Source: Synechococcus sp. CC9902 (GTDB taxonomy: Bacteria; Cyanobacteriota; Cyanobacteriia; PCC-6307; Cyanobiaceae). From it: a stretch of DNA of 64,000 nucleotides. The stretch covers positions 620,001 to 684,000 of the forward strand of contig NC_007513.1 of assembly GCF_000012505.1 (NCBI RefSeq), written 5' to 3'. Below the pieces are notes generated by a model. It did not search any database, had not been told where the DNA came from, and saw only the letters and a program-made list of their open reading frames with translations. Made by a program: the position numbers and the translations under genes. Below are positions 1 to 9,455 of this stretch, piece after piece; position 1 is the stretch's first letter; every line of letters starts with the position of its first letter.

Positions 1-1
1 C

Positions 2-73
2 AAGGAAGAGCAAGTTGTTGATGCCGAGGCTGTTGAAGGTCTTCAAGAAGAGGGCTTGCTCTCTGACGATTGA
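2..73 (+). CDS. C-terminal tail of a protein, probably RNA polymerase subunit RpoC2 (partial)
   Basis: An open frame runs from the window edge to a TGA at 71-73 and encodes a short acidic tail ending GLLSDD. Only 23 residues are visible, so the family cannot be read from the sequence itself. The RpoC2 suggestion is from memory of the gene order rpoB-rpoC1-rpoC2-hli-rlmN in marine Synechococcus, since hli and rlmN follow directly here. Sequence to the left of the window would settle it. Confidence 0.45.
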   Translation, partial: KEEQVVDAEAVEGLQEEGLLSDD

Positions 74-103
74 CCGTTCACCTTTGCGCTCGTTATTGAT
101 TGA

Positions 104-1311
<1,208 letters not shown>

Positions 1312-1528
1312 GCATCCGTGAGGTATTTTGAGGCGTTAATTATTCGTTTTTTGTTAAAATATTTCCTGGATTTTTAATTTTTATCAACTGTATTTGTTGA
1401 TGATCTTTGCGGTGTTTGATGTTGTTTGGTGGTGTGATGATTTCATGTCGATCTGCATGCTCTTAGGTCTCTTCTGCCCTGATCGTTCCCTCCTTGTTCA
1501 AGACTTGAGGCATTGGTGGACAGGGTGA

Positions 1529-3292
1529 ATGGCTGCAGTCGACTGGCTTCTTCTTGGCCTGTACCTACTGCTGACATTTCTGTTGGGCCTATGGCTTGCC
1601 CGCCGCAATCGTGGTCAAGAGGATTACTTCGTCGCAGGCCGGCGTCTGAACGGCTGGTTGGCCGGCGCATCCATGGCGGCGACAACCTTTTCGATTGATA
1701 CCCCGCTGTACATCGCAGGACTCGTTGGTAGTCGTGGCTTGGCGGGCAACTGGGAATGGTGGAGCTTTGGCCTGGCCCACGTTGCGATGGCGGTGGTGTT
1801 TGCGCCGCTTTGGCGCCGGAGCGGAGTGTTAACCGATGCGGCCTTCACTGAATTGCGCTATGGCGGTGCTGCTGCTGCCTGGCTTCGCGGGATCAAGGCC
1901 TTTCTTTTGGCGTTGCCCGTGAACTGCATTGGGATCGGTTACGCGTTTCTGGCGCTGCGAAAGGTGGTGGAAGCGTTGGGGATCGTGCGCGGTGAGCCGA
2001 GCTTTCTGGGGCTGTCCGACACCGTGTGGCTGCTCGCAATTGTTGCCTTGTTGGTGGTCAGCTACACGGTGGTTGGTGGGCTGTGGGCGGTGGTGATGAC
2101 TGATTTGGTGCAGCTCGTGCTCGCCTTGCTGGGTGCCTTGGCGGTTGCTGTCGCTGCTTTGCATGCAACGGGCGGTATGGCATCACTGCTCGATCAACTT
2201 CAAGCCCTGAATCGACCTGAATTGTTGTCGTTGGTTCCTTGGACTTGGGACGAGAAGGGCTTCACCTGGCTCGATGGAGCAGGGATCAGTGTGCCGATGT
2301 TCACCGCTTACATCGCTGTGCAGTGGTGGAGTTTTCGTCGCAGTGATGGCGGCGGTGAATTCATCCAACGCATGCTGGCCACCCGTGACGAACAGCAGGC
2401 ACGGCTAGCTGGCTGGGTTTTTCTGGTTGTGAACTACTTGATTCGCAGCTGGCTCTGGGTGGTGGTGGCTTTGGCTGCCCTCGTTTTATTACCTGCCCAG
2501 GCGGATTTAGAGCTTGGTTATCCAAAGTTGGCGGTTGATCTCTTGCCTCCTGTGGCGCTTGGGCTGGTGGTGGTGTCCCTCGTTGCCGCTTTTATGAGCA
2601 CCGTGAGCACGTCGGTGAACTGGGGCGCCAGTTACCTCACCCACGATCTCTACGAACGTTTCATTCGGCCCCAAGCAGGCCCACGGGAATTGCTTTTGGT
2701 TGGACAGGCCACCACGGTATTGCTGCTCGTGCTTGGCGTGATGACGGCCTTAGTGAGCAACAGCATCGGGTCGGTGTTCCGACTCGTGATTGCCATTGGC
2801 TCCGGTCCAGGGGTGGTGTTGGTGTTGCGCTGGTTTTGGTGGAGGGTCAATGCTGCTGCTGAGTTGTCCGCGATGCTCTGCGGCTTTCTCGTTGGCGTGC
2901 TCACCTCGATCACCCCTTTGGTGCGCATCGATGATTACGGCGTGCGCCTGGCCGTGATCACAGGGGTTTCCGCTGCCGTATGGCTCACCGTGATGTTGTG
3001 TACTCCTCCGGAATCTGAGGCTGTACTTGAGCGATTTGTGCGCCAGGTGCGACCGCCGGGTCCTGGTTGGGCCCACCTGCGTCGCCGTTTTGAGGTCACC
3101 CCGATTGAAAGCTTCCCAGTGATGCTTCAGCGTTTTGTATGGGCTTGTGGGCTGTTATTCGGGGGATTGTTGGGCACCGGCGGATTCCTGCTGCATCAAC
3201 ACATCACCGGCTGGTGTGGCCTCAGCGTGCTTGTGGTGTCATTTCTGGTCTTGCGTCGGCCAGCGCTCGCCGTCCAATCATCATCAGAATGA
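1529..3292 (+). CDS. Sodium:solute symporter (SSS) family transporter, 587 aa
   Basis: This is a polytopic inner-membrane protein with about 13-14 hydrophobic segments. The start is typical of the SSS family: a first helix, then a G-R-R-L-N-G-W-L-A-G-A-S-M-A-A-T-T-F-S-type stretch at about residues 37-55 matching the conserved TM2 region of sodium/solute symporters such as PutP, SglT and PanF. The substrate cannot be read from sequence. The 216-base AT-rich gap upstream (1312-1528) presumably holds its promoter; I see no RNA gene or good ORF in it. The stop overlaps the ATG of the next small gene (ATGA). Confidence 0.85.
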   Translation: MAAVDWLLLGLYLLLTFLLGLWLARRNRGQEDYFVAGRRLNGWLAGASMAATTFSIDTPLYIAGLVGSRGLAGNWEWWSFGLAHVAMAVVFAPLWRRSGVLTDAAFTELRYGGAAAAWLRGIKAFLLALPVNCIGIGYAFLALRKVVEALGIVRGEPSFLGLSDTVWLLAIVALLVVSYTVVGGLWAVVMTDLVQLVLALLGALAVAVAALHATGGMASLLDQLQALNRPELLSLVPWTWDEKGFTWLDGAGISVPMFTAYIAVQWWSFRRSDGGGEFIQRMLATRDEQQARLAGWVFLVVNYLIRSWLWVVVALAALVLLPAQADLELGYPKLAVDLLPPVALGLVVVSLVAAFMSTVSTSVNWGASYLTHDLYERFIRPQAGPRELLLVGQATTVLLLVLGVMTALVSNSIGSVFRLVIAIGSGPGVVLVLRWFWWRVNAAAELSAMLCGFLVGVLTSITPLVRIDDYGVRLAVITGVSAAVWLTVMLCTPPESEAVLERFVRQVRPPGPGWAHLRRRFEVTPIESFPVMLQRFVWACGLLFGGLLGTGGFLLHQHITGWCGLSVLVVSFLVLRRPALAVQSSSE

Positions 3293-3438
3293 ATAACGAG
3301 CTTGGCTGTCCCTTGTCTTTTTTTCGTTCCACGGTTCTCCCAGCGCTGATTGTGTTGTTGTTCGCCTTGGCGTTGTTCGCTGTTAGCGCAAGGATCTGGT
3401 TGCCTGGCGACATGCTGGCGCCTGCTCCAGTGGGTTAA
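3289..3438 (+). CDS. Small single-helix membrane protein, 49 aa, coupled to the symporter
   Basis: The ATG at 3289 overlaps the symporter TGA (ATGA), which argues for translational coupling. The product has a short polar N-terminus, one hydrophobic helix at about residues 15-35 (VLPALIVLLFALALFAVSA), then a short tail with W-L-P-G-D. I do not recognise a family. Its size, topology and coupling suggest a small accessory subunit of the transporter, but that is inference. It would be missed if the longer, out-of-register start at 3139 inside the symporter were taken. Confidence 0.7.
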   Translation: MNNELGCPLSFFRSTVLPALIVLLFALALFAVSARIWLPGDMLAPAPVG

Positions 3439-3477
3439 GCACTCAAGGCATTTGACCGGGTCCCGTAGCATCGACCT

Positions 3478-4290
3478 ATGACGGACGATCGAAGCCAACA
3501 ACGGGATCGAGGCCCCGCCAGCCTGTCGTTGGATCCAGATCTATTGGCGCGCGAGCTGGCTGCTGAAGAAAGCCTTGATCCGCTCGATGCGTTTGAGCCC
3601 GACGTAGCAGTTGATGATGCTTCGCCATCGATTGCTTTGGCCTGCGATCAGGGCCTGCTCGCCCTCCGTGGCAACCACGACCAGCGCCTGCAAGGGCTGC
3701 AAGTGTTCTGTGAACATCGCGATCCCAGGGCGCTTCCCCTGTTGCTTCCCCTTCTGCAACGCCCTTGCCCAGTGGAGCGGATGAGTGCGGTGTATGCCCT
3801 AGGTCGTAATCCGTCGCCGCCGGCGGTGGAATCGCTGCTACGCCTTTTGCAGGTGGATAGCAATGCCTACGTCCGCAAAGCAGCAGCTTGGAGCTTGGGG
3901 AATTATCCCGATGCGCCGATTCTGAATCCCCTGATTCATGCCCTGCAAACCGATGTTGCTGCGGTTCGGCTGTGGTGCCCTGGATCCTTGGCTGAGTCGG
4001 GTAGCCGTTCGCCTGCAAAAGCGGATCCGGCGGCGAGTCAATTAGTGGCCAGCCTTCAAATCGATAGTGAACCGGTGGTTCGTAGTAATTGCATTTGGGC
4101 TTTGGGCCGTTTGATGGATCATTTGGTTGAGCCTCGTCAGCAGGAGATCGTTGAAGTGCTGGTGGAGTCGTTGTTGTACGACGGTGAAAGTTCCGTACAG
4201 GACGAGGCTCGAACCGCCCTTGAGCAGCTGGAAGACCCCATGGTTTTAGAGCGCCTCCAGACCTTGATGAACGATGGATTTCTGATCTAG
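3478..4290 (+). CDS. HEAT-repeat protein (CpcE/NblB/IaiH-like PBS-lyase repeat family), 270 aa
   Basis: Helical repeats are visible from about residue 55 to 262. They include units such as MSAVYALGR (about 102-110), VRKAAAWSLGNY and VRSNCIWALGRL, the usual pattern of PBS-lyase HEAT-like repeats. Such proteins include phycobilin lyase subunits, NblB and the Synechocystis IscA-interacting protein IaiH. No phycobiliprotein gene is nearby. It heads an operon with Ycf35 and a ferredoxin, so a link to Fe-S chemistry as for IaiH is attractive but unproven. The first 50 residues are acidic and low in complexity. Gaps within the operon are short or absent. Confidence 0.8.
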   Translation: MTDDRSQQRDRGPASLSLDPDLLARELAAEESLDPLDAFEPDVAVDDASPSIALACDQGLLALRGNHDQRLQGLQVFCEHRDPRALPLLLPLLQRPCPVERMSAVYALGRNPSPPAVESLLRLLQVDSNAYVRKAAAWSLGNYPDAPILNPLIHALQTDVAAVRLWCPGSLAESGSRSPAKADPAASQLVASLQIDSEPVVRSNCIWALGRLMDHLVEPRQQEIVEVLVESLLYDGESSVQDEARTALEQLEDPMVLERLQTLMNDGFLI

Positions 4291-4352
4291 CGGTCGAGAC
4301 CAACGACTTCTCAAGACCACCATTAGATTGCGCCACATCTCACGTAGGTCGA

Positions 4353-4556
4353 ATGCCCCAACGCACGGTTCGTTTCACCATCCGACCTGACGGTCGCGTG
4401 GAAGAAAGAGTCGAAGGGGTAACCGGCTCTGCGTGCCAGCAGCTCACCGAACGCTTGGAAGCTGCGCTTGGAACCGTTGAACGCCAAGAACCCACTGCTG
4501 AATCATTCCAGCAGCCGAATACCCAATCCCAGTCCCTTCCTGCGCAATTAAACTGA
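4353..4556 (+). CDS. DUF2997 family protein, 67 aa
   Basis: This small protein begins with the DUF2997 signature T-V-R-F-x-I-R-x-D-G-R-V-E-E-x-V-x-G (about residues 5-22), which predicts a short beta-rich fold, followed by a helix with a conserved Cys-x(2-3)-L-T pattern and a Q/P-rich tail. In cyanobacteria and plastid-derived genomes this family commonly sits next to DUF1257 (Ycf35), as here. The TGA at 4554-4556 overlaps the ATG of that gene (TGATG). The function is unknown. Confidence 0.85.
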   Translation: MPQRTVRFTIRPDGRVEERVEGVTGSACQQLTERLEAALGTVERQEPTAESFQQPNTQSQSLPAQLN

Positions 4557-4948
4557 TGTCGCATTTCAGCACCGTCAAAACAGAACTGCGCCAGCTCGAT
4601 CCTTTGGTCCAGGCTCTGAAAGACATGGGTTATCCCCCAGAACAGGGCGAGCGGCCTGTACGTGGTTATCAAGGGCAAACAGTGACGGCTGATTTGGCCG
4701 TCACGATGCAAGTGGGCGGCGATCTTGGCTTCCGCTGGAACGCTCAATCTGGTGCCTACGAATTGGTCACTGATTTAGATCTCTGGAAGCAACAAATCCC
4801 GATTGAACGGTTTTTGGCAAAGCTCACCCAGCGCTATGCCCTGAATACCGTATTGGCAGCCACTGCGAATGAAGGGTTTCAGGTTGCTGAACAAACCCAA
4901 GCGCAGGATGGCTCAATCGAACTCGTGGTTACTCGCTGGGACGCTTAA
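4556..4948 (+). CDS. ycf35: DUF1257 / Ycf35 protein, 130 aa
   Basis: The sequence opens with M-S-H-F-S-x-V-K-T-E-L-x-x-L-D-x-L, the recognised start of the Ycf35/DUF1257 family found in cyanobacteria and red-algal plastids. A second conserved block, W-x-x-Q-x-P-I-E-R-F-L-x-K-L-x-Q-R-Y-A-x-N, is at about residues 76-98. No biochemical function is established for the family as far as I know. Start and stop are tightly packed: TGATG with DUF2997 upstream, and the ferredoxin frame directly after. This implies a shared transcript and related roles. Confidence 0.9.
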   Translation: MSHFSTVKTELRQLDPLVQALKDMGYPPEQGERPVRGYQGQTVTADLAVTMQVGGDLGFRWNAQSGAYELVTDLDLWKQQIPIERFLAKLTQRYALNTVLAATANEGFQVAEQTQAQDGSIELVVTRWDA

Positions 4949-5019
4949 TCCTGGCTGATCCATCCCTCGCTTTTTCTGCTCCAGCAACCCATCCTGTTCA
5001 GTCGACTGGACGGGAACCA

Positions 5020-5298
5020 TTGCTTGGTGGTGATCTGAGGGATCAAGCCGTTTGGGTCGACGAGGCGGTTTGTATTGGTTGTCGTTACTGCGCCCATGTC
5101 GCCACAAATACGTTTGTGGTGGAGCCCCATCTCGGTCGTTCCAGAGCTATTCGTCAGGATGGAGATAGCACCGAGCGAATTCAAGAGGCAATCGACACTT
5201 GTCCCGTTGATTGCATTCATTGGGTTCCGTTCGAATCCCTCGAAGCGTTGAAACGAGATTTAATGCGACAAAACCTCCAAGCACGTCCCCAGGGCTGA
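5020..5298 (+). CDS. [4Fe-4S] ferredoxin, about 92 aa or longer
   Basis: A single [4Fe-4S] site is visible: C-I-G-C-R-Y-C at about residues 18-24 and the distal C-P-V-D-C at about 66-70, followed by I-H-W. This is the Fer4-type cyanobacterial ferredoxin that sits beside DUF1257. The first standard start is TTG 5020. The same frame stays open upstream and reads L-A-D-P-S-L-A-F-S-A-P-A-T-H-P directly after the Ycf35 stop, with only ATC (4948) or CTG (4951) as possible initiators. The true start may therefore be non-canonical. Its TGA overlaps the ATG of the aldo/keto reductase (TGATG). Confidence 0.88.
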   Translation: MLGGDLRDQAVWVDEAVCIGCRYCAHVATNTFVVEPHLGRSRAIRQDGDSTERIQEAIDTCPVDCIHWVPFESLEALKRDLMRQNLQARPQG

Positions 5299-6500
5299 TG
5301 GCTTCGCTTCCAACGCGACGCTTTGGGCGGACAGAGCTGGATATTCCCCTGTTATCGCTTGGGGCCATGCGGTTCCAGCAGAGTTGGAGCGATCTTCCGG
5401 CAGAGGAGATCTCAGAAACATCGCAATCGCAGTTGCAAGCCACATTGAATCGGGCTGTCGCTGAAGGATTTCATCATGTAGAGACGGCTCGGCACTACGG
5501 CACCTCGGAACGACAGTTGGGTTGGGCCTTGCCCAAAGCACCCGATGCCAAGCGTTTGCTGCAAAGCAAAGTTCCTCCCCGTGACGATGTCGTTGCCTTT
5601 GAAGCGGAGCTGGAGCTGAGCTTTGAACGCCTGGACTGTGACCGCTTGGACCTTCTGGCCATTCACGGAATCAACTTGCCGGAACATCTTGAGCAAACGC
5701 TTCGTCCTGGCGGTTGCATGGAGGTGGTCCGTCGCTGGCAAGCAGAGGGCCGGATTGGTTCGGTGGGCTTTTCAACCCATGGACCCACCGAGTTGATTGT
5801 GGATGCGTGTAACACCGGTGCTTTCGACTACATCAATCTGCATTGGTATTACATCCGTCAGGACAATGGCCCCGCTTTGGATGCGGCCCGTCGTCAAGAC
5901 ATGGGTGTTTTCATCATTAGTCCTACGGATAAAGGGGGCCACCTCCACAGCCCATCCCAGAAATTGTTGGACCTTTGCGCGCCACTGCACCCGATTGTGT
6001 TTAACGATCTGTTTTGTCTTCAGGATGAACGCGTGCATACCATCAGCGTTGGTGCCGCTTCACCGCAGGACTTTGATCGCCATCTCAAGGCGATTGAGCT
6101 CTTGCCTCAAGCCGTTGATCTGATTGAACCGGTGCATCAACGCCTGGAGAGGGCGGCTGTGGATGCGCTAGGTCCGGAATGGATGGCCACATGGCATGTG
6201 GGGCTTCCCTCTTGGCAAGACACTCCTGGAGAGATCAACTTGCCCGTTTTGCTTTGGCTCCACAATTTGCTGGAGGCTTGGGACCTTCAAAGCTTTGCAA
6301 CGGCGCGGTATCGACTGCTTGGCCAAGGGGGGCATTGGTTTGCTGGATCCAATGCCGATTCCTTTGATGATCAGGTCAGTGCGTCGGCCCTTCAGGCGGT
6401 GCTCGGGGCTAGTCCTTGGCGAACCAGGATTCCAATGATCTTGGCGCAGCTCAAACAGCGGTTGGCGGGCGACTCTCAAAAGCGGCTCACCAGTCTTTGA
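5298..6500 (+). CDS. Aldo/keto reductase family oxidoreductase, 400 aa
   Basis: The N-terminal three-quarters is an aldo/keto reductase barrel: R-R-F-G-R-T-E-L at the start, H-V-E-T-A-R-H-Y-G-T-S-E carrying the catalytic-type Tyr at about residues 57-68, and L-L-A-I-H-G-I-N-L near 120. It resembles the predicted oxidoreductases that pair with ferredoxins and carry an extra C-terminal helical region; no cysteine cluster is visible in this C-terminus. The partner may be the upstream ferredoxin, whose stop overlaps this ATG. The start at 5298 is preferred over in-frame positions inside the ferredoxin gene. The 3' end lies 7 bases from the rsmG stop on the opposite strand. Confidence 0.85.
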   Translation: MASLPTRRFGRTELDIPLLSLGAMRFQQSWSDLPAEEISETSQSQLQATLNRAVAEGFHHVETARHYGTSERQLGWALPKAPDAKRLLQSKVPPRDDVVAFEAELELSFERLDCDRLDLLAIHGINLPEHLEQTLRPGGCMEVVRRWQAEGRIGSVGFSTHGPTELIVDACNTGAFDYINLHWYYIRQDNGPALDAARRQDMGVFIISPTDKGGHLHSPSQKLLDLCAPLHPIVFNDLFCLQDERVHTISVGAASPQDFDRHLKAIELLPQAVDLIEPVHQRLERAAVDALGPEWMATWHVGLPSWQDTPGEINLPVLLWLHNLLEAWDLQSFATARYRLLGQGGHWFAGSNADSFDDQVSASALQAVLGASPWRTRIPMILAQLKQRLAGDSQKRLTSL

Positions 6501-6507
6501 GGCTTCC

Positions 6508-7254
6508 TCAGGAGCCCAGCGGTGTACGGCTAGGAATACCCACGGCCCGCGGATAGGACGATGGACACGAACCAATGGGCTGCACCCGCAAGAGGTGACG
6601 GATGCCGCGCTTGGCCGGCAGTTGACACGTCTGTACGCCAGTCAATTGAGCCTTGAGCGGTGATATCACGGAGCTGAATTCTGTGGTGTCCTCCTCGGAC
6701 CATTGCCCCCGAAACAGCAGTGCTTCCCCTTTGGGTTTCAGAAGGGGCACGAGGTATTCCGCAACCACAGGCGCTGCCGCCACTGCTCGAGCCATGGCGA
6801 GGTCGAACTGGCCGCGGCAGGCGCGATCATGGCCGGTCGTTTCGATGCGTTCGGTGCGAACGGCCACGCGATCGGCGAGGCCAAGCCTGCTGGCCATCGC
6901 CTCCACCGCTGCCGTTTTGCGGCCCACAGAGTCCAGCAGTGTCATGTGCGAACCCGGCAAGGCAATGGCGATCGCTAATCCTGGAAACCCACCACCTGTG
7001 CCGACATCAATGCACGTTCTGGGTTGATGAGGTGTTTTTAACTCATGAGCCAAGGGCCACAAGCTGTCAAACACTTGATTGATCCAGTAGTCATCGCCCT
7101 CCACAAGTCGGGTGAGGTTGACTTTCTCGTTCCATTCCCGCAACAGGGTTTGCAGCGTTGCAAGCTGATCCACTTGCTCCGTCGACGGTTGCCAACCGAG
7201 TGCCGTCCAATATTCAGCTCCCGGTGTGGCATCGGCCATGGGCTGCGTGGGCAA
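6508..7254 (-). CDS. rsmG: 16S rRNA (guanine-527-N7)-methyltransferase RsmG (GidB)
   Basis: This SAM-dependent methyltransferase acts on G527 of 16S rRNA. The family core W-N-x-K-V-N-L-T-R is at about residues 41-49, the SAM-binding loop [11 protein letters not shown] at about 87-97, and L-L-D-S-V-G-R-K directly after; a V-A-R-A-V-A-type segment follows. At 248 residues it is normal for the family. An ATG at 7239 (MADATPG) is an alternative start. It is divergent from the DnaJ gene with only about 11-26 bases between start codons. Confidence 0.93.
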   Translation of the reverse strand: MPTQPMADATPGAEYWTALGWQPSTEQVDQLATLQTLLREWNEKVNLTRLVEGDDYWINQVFDSLWPLAHELKTPHQPRTCIDVGTGGGFPGLAIAIALPGSHMTLLDSVGRKTAAVEAMASRLGLADRVAVRTERIETTGHDRACRGQFDLAMARAVAAAPVVAEYLVPLLKPKGEALLFRGQWSEEDTTEFSSVISPLKAQLTGVQTCQLPAKRGIRHLLRVQPIGSCPSSYPRAVGIPSRTPLGS

Positions 7255-7265
7255 CTTTTCTTAAG

Positions 7266-7808
7266 ATGAAGGACCAGATCAAGTCTGTGCCGGACGTCTC
7301 CATCAGCCACTACCAACGGCTCGGTGTGGCCCCAGGAGTCGATCCGGAAGCATTGCGCCAGGCATTCCGGCGCAAGAGCAAAGCATTGCATCCCGACACT
7401 ACGGCGCTGCCTGAAGCTCAGGCCAGCCTTGCGTTCCAACAACTCAAGGAGTCCTACGCCCTCCTGGCGGACCCTGGGCGTCGCGATGCCTATGACGCCA
7501 TGCTCCGCGAAACTACTGCGAGGCCTCACGTCGTCCAGAAGTCCACCTCTGACCCTTGGAACGGGATTGGTGAGCGGCGTCCGCTGTCAGGAGGTGAATG
7601 GTTTTCCTTGGTTCTACTGAGCTTGGCTCTCCTTCTCAGCTTGCTGTTGGGATTGGGAGTGGCGGTTGTGCAAGGCCGGGATTGGCAAGTGTCGCCGTCC
7701 TGGCTCACCGATGAGCAGACTTTGAGAACCTCCAATGTGCGATCCGATGTCGTCCTCCCTCCCACCGGAGAGTTCACCACTGAATCAGCACTCCCTCCGA
7801 GCGCTTGA
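7266..7808 (+). CDS. DnaJ-domain membrane protein, 180 aa
   Basis: The J domain occupies about residues 14-75 with the H-P-D motif (LHPDTT) and the Y-x-x-L-A-D-P-x-R-R-x-A-Y-D end block. A single strong transmembrane helix follows at about 118-140 (SLVLLSLALLLSLLLGLG), then a short Thr/Ser-rich tail. It is therefore a membrane-anchored Hsp40-type co-chaperone rather than a full DnaJ, since the zinc and C-terminal domains are absent. ATG 7266 begins the domain; longer in-frame starts overlap rsmG. Its 3' end overlaps the DUF3143 gene by about 60 bases, a pairing that recurs in cyanobacteria. Confidence 0.88.
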   Translation: MKDQIKSVPDVSISHYQRLGVAPGVDPEALRQAFRRKSKALHPDTTALPEAQASLAFQQLKESYALLADPGRRDAYDAMLRETTARPHVVQKSTSDPWNGIGERRPLSGGEWFSLVLLSLALLLSLLLGLGVAVVQGRDWQVSPSWLTDEQTLRTSNVRSDVVLPPTGEFTTESALPPSA

Positions 7809-8022
7809 GCAATGGCTGCTTCAATTGGGCGCCATCCGGATCGACAATGATCCGTGCCGATGGCAATTGGAACGCCCTGATTGGAGCGCCGTTCTTCTCT
7901 TGGACCGTGAAGACCTCAAGGTGATTTGGCAGGCATCTGGGACCAGCACTGACACGCAATGCTCCCTCCCCTACGGGCTATCACGCGCTGACGTGGAGGC
8001 GGCGATTCAGGCTGGTCCTTAG
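7747..8022 (+). CDS. DUF3143 family protein, 91 aa
   Basis: A small cytosolic protein with the DUF3143 pattern: a helix L-x-x-L-E-Q-W-L-x-x-L-G-A near residues 17-30, then C-R-W-x-L-E-R-P-x-W-x-A-x-L-L-L-D, then a hydrophobic strand and a C-terminal helix. The gene overlaps the end of the DnaJ-domain gene in another frame. ATG 7735 would add four residues; I prefer 7747 because its product starts like other members. The function is unknown. It converges on bioA, with 28 bases between stops. Confidence 0.82.
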   Translation: MSSSLPPESSPLNQHSLRALEQWLLQLGAIRIDNDPCRWQLERPDWSAVLLLDREDLKVIWQASGTSTDTQCSLPYGLSRADVEAAIQAGP

Positions 8023-8050
8023 TGCGTGTCCTTCTCCAGGACTTCATGGA

Positions 8051-9325
8051 TCAGAGTTGATCGAGAGCGGTTTGGATGGCCTTGTAGCACTGCTCAAGTT
8101 GGGCATCAGTGATGCAGAGCGGCGGTAAGAGATACACCACCTGGCCTAGAGGACGAAGAAAAACGCCGTGCTCCATGGCGATGCGTTTAACCGTGGGGCC
8201 TGCCGGGTTGAGGTAGCCAGCGGTTCCACCAACCACCAAATCGAATGCAGCGACGGTTCCCAGCAACCGTGGTCGTTCAACGCGCGGGTGTTGGGCAAGA
8301 GCTTCAAGCTGCGGCCGGTGCCGTGCCTCGAAGTTTTGGAATGCCGTTGGGTTTTGTTCGAGCAACGTCAGGCTGGCATTGGCGGCAGCACAGCCCAGGG
8401 GATTGGCCGTGAAGCTGTGGCCATGCCACAGCGTGAGGTTGGGGTCGTCTCCAATGAAGGCTTCGAACACCGCTTCACTGGCCATGGTTACCCCCATCGG
8501 TAAGCAGCCTCCCGTGAGTCCCTTGGATAGCGCCATAAGGTCCGGACGAATCCCGGCGCGGCGGCTAGCAAACCAGTCGCCGCAGCGTCCAAATCCAGTG
8601 AGGACTTCATCGGCAATGAGCAGGGCTCCGGCAGCTTTTGTCCGGCGTTCAACCTCCCGAAGAAATTCCGGACGCACCATGGTCATTCCCCCTGCTCCCT
8701 GGAGCAGAGGCTCGAGGATCACTGCCGCCGTTGGGGTTTGAAGGGTGTCTTCGAGGATTTGAAGTGCGGCTGTTTCCTTTCGGTCAACGTCGTCGTCGTT
8801 CCACCAGGTGCTGGGCCAGGGCACTCGGGCGACGGGAAACAATTTGTCTTCGAACGGAGCGCTGAACAAATTGCGCTCGCCAACGGCCATGGCTCCGAAG
8901 GTATCTCCGTGATACGCACCATCGAAGGCAACGATCTGATGCCGTGGCTGACCTCGGTTTGCCCACCATTGGCAGGCAATTTTGATCGCCACCTCCACAG
9001 CTGTTGAACCGTTGTCGGAGAAAAACAGCCGTTGGAGGCCGGTGATTCCACTGAGTCGAACAGCCAATTGCTCGGCGGGTTCATGGGTGAAATCGGCAAA
9101 GATCACCTGCTCCAGCCGTCGTGCTTGATCGGCGATCGCCTCAGCCATCACTGGATTGGCATGGCCATGCAAGGTCACCCACCAGCTACTAATCGCGTCA
9201 ATTAATGGGGGCCCCTCTTCGCGCAACAGCAGGGCACCATCACCGGCTGTAACCCGCTGCGCTGCAGCCGCACTGGCCATTTGAGTGAATGGAGGCCAGA
9301 GATTGGGGTGACGCTGAAGCACCAT
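8051..9325 (-). CDS. bioA: Adenosylmethionine-8-amino-7-oxononanoate aminotransferase BioA (DAPA synthase)
   Basis: This PLP enzyme converts KAPA to DAPA with SAM as amino donor in biotin synthesis. Residues visible are W-P-P-F-T-Q near the start, S-D-N-G-S-T-A-V-E-V-A at about 103-113, the substrate-shaping W-W pair near 48-49, D-E-V-L-T-G-F-G-R at about 239-247 and the Schiff-base Lys at about 268 in A-L-S-K-G-L-T-G-G. At 424 residues it is full length. It is the last gene of the bio operon, 130 bases after the small ORF that follows bioD; that gap shows no further gene. Confidence 0.95.
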   Translation of the reverse strand: MVLQRHPNLWPPFTQMASAAAAQRVTAGDGALLLREEGPPLIDAISSWWVTLHGHANPVMAEAIADQARRLEQVIFADFTHEPAEQLAVRLSGITGLQRLFFSDNGSTAVEVAIKIACQWWANRGQPRHQIVAFDGAYHGDTFGAMAVGERNLFSAPFEDKLFPVARVPWPSTWWNDDDVDRKETAALQILEDTLQTPTAAVILEPLLQGAGGMTMVRPEFLREVERRTKAAGALLIADEVLTGFGRCGDWFASRRAGIRPDLMALSKGLTGGCLPMGVTMASEAVFEAFIGDDPNLTLWHGHSFTANPLGCAAANASLTLLEQNPTAFQNFEARHRPQLEALAQHPRVERPRLLGTVAAFDLVVGGTAGYLNPAGPTVKRIAMEHGVFLRPLGQVVYLLPPLCITDAQLEQCYKAIQTALDQL

Positions 9326-9455
9326 GGCCGCCTACTGCAGTGCTGTCAGTTTGGAACCTCAAGGACTGGCCATCACTGCCATGGGCTTGCCCAGAAGCTC
9401 GGGCTGTCTCAATTGTTGTTGTCGCTTGGCTCCTTCATCCGGTCCATCAGCTCGG

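Noticed and set aside
1312-1528. Possible small RNA or tRNA in the AT-rich gap after rlmN
   Set aside because: GTTCAAGAC resembles a tRNA T-loop, but no acceptor or anticodon stems can be formed; only a weak ATCAAC/GTTGAT hairpin is present.
3476-4336. Long minus-strand frame (286 codons) opposite the HEAT protein
   Set aside because: It is antisense to a clear repeat protein; its translation is rich in R, P, H and S, as shadows are in this genome.
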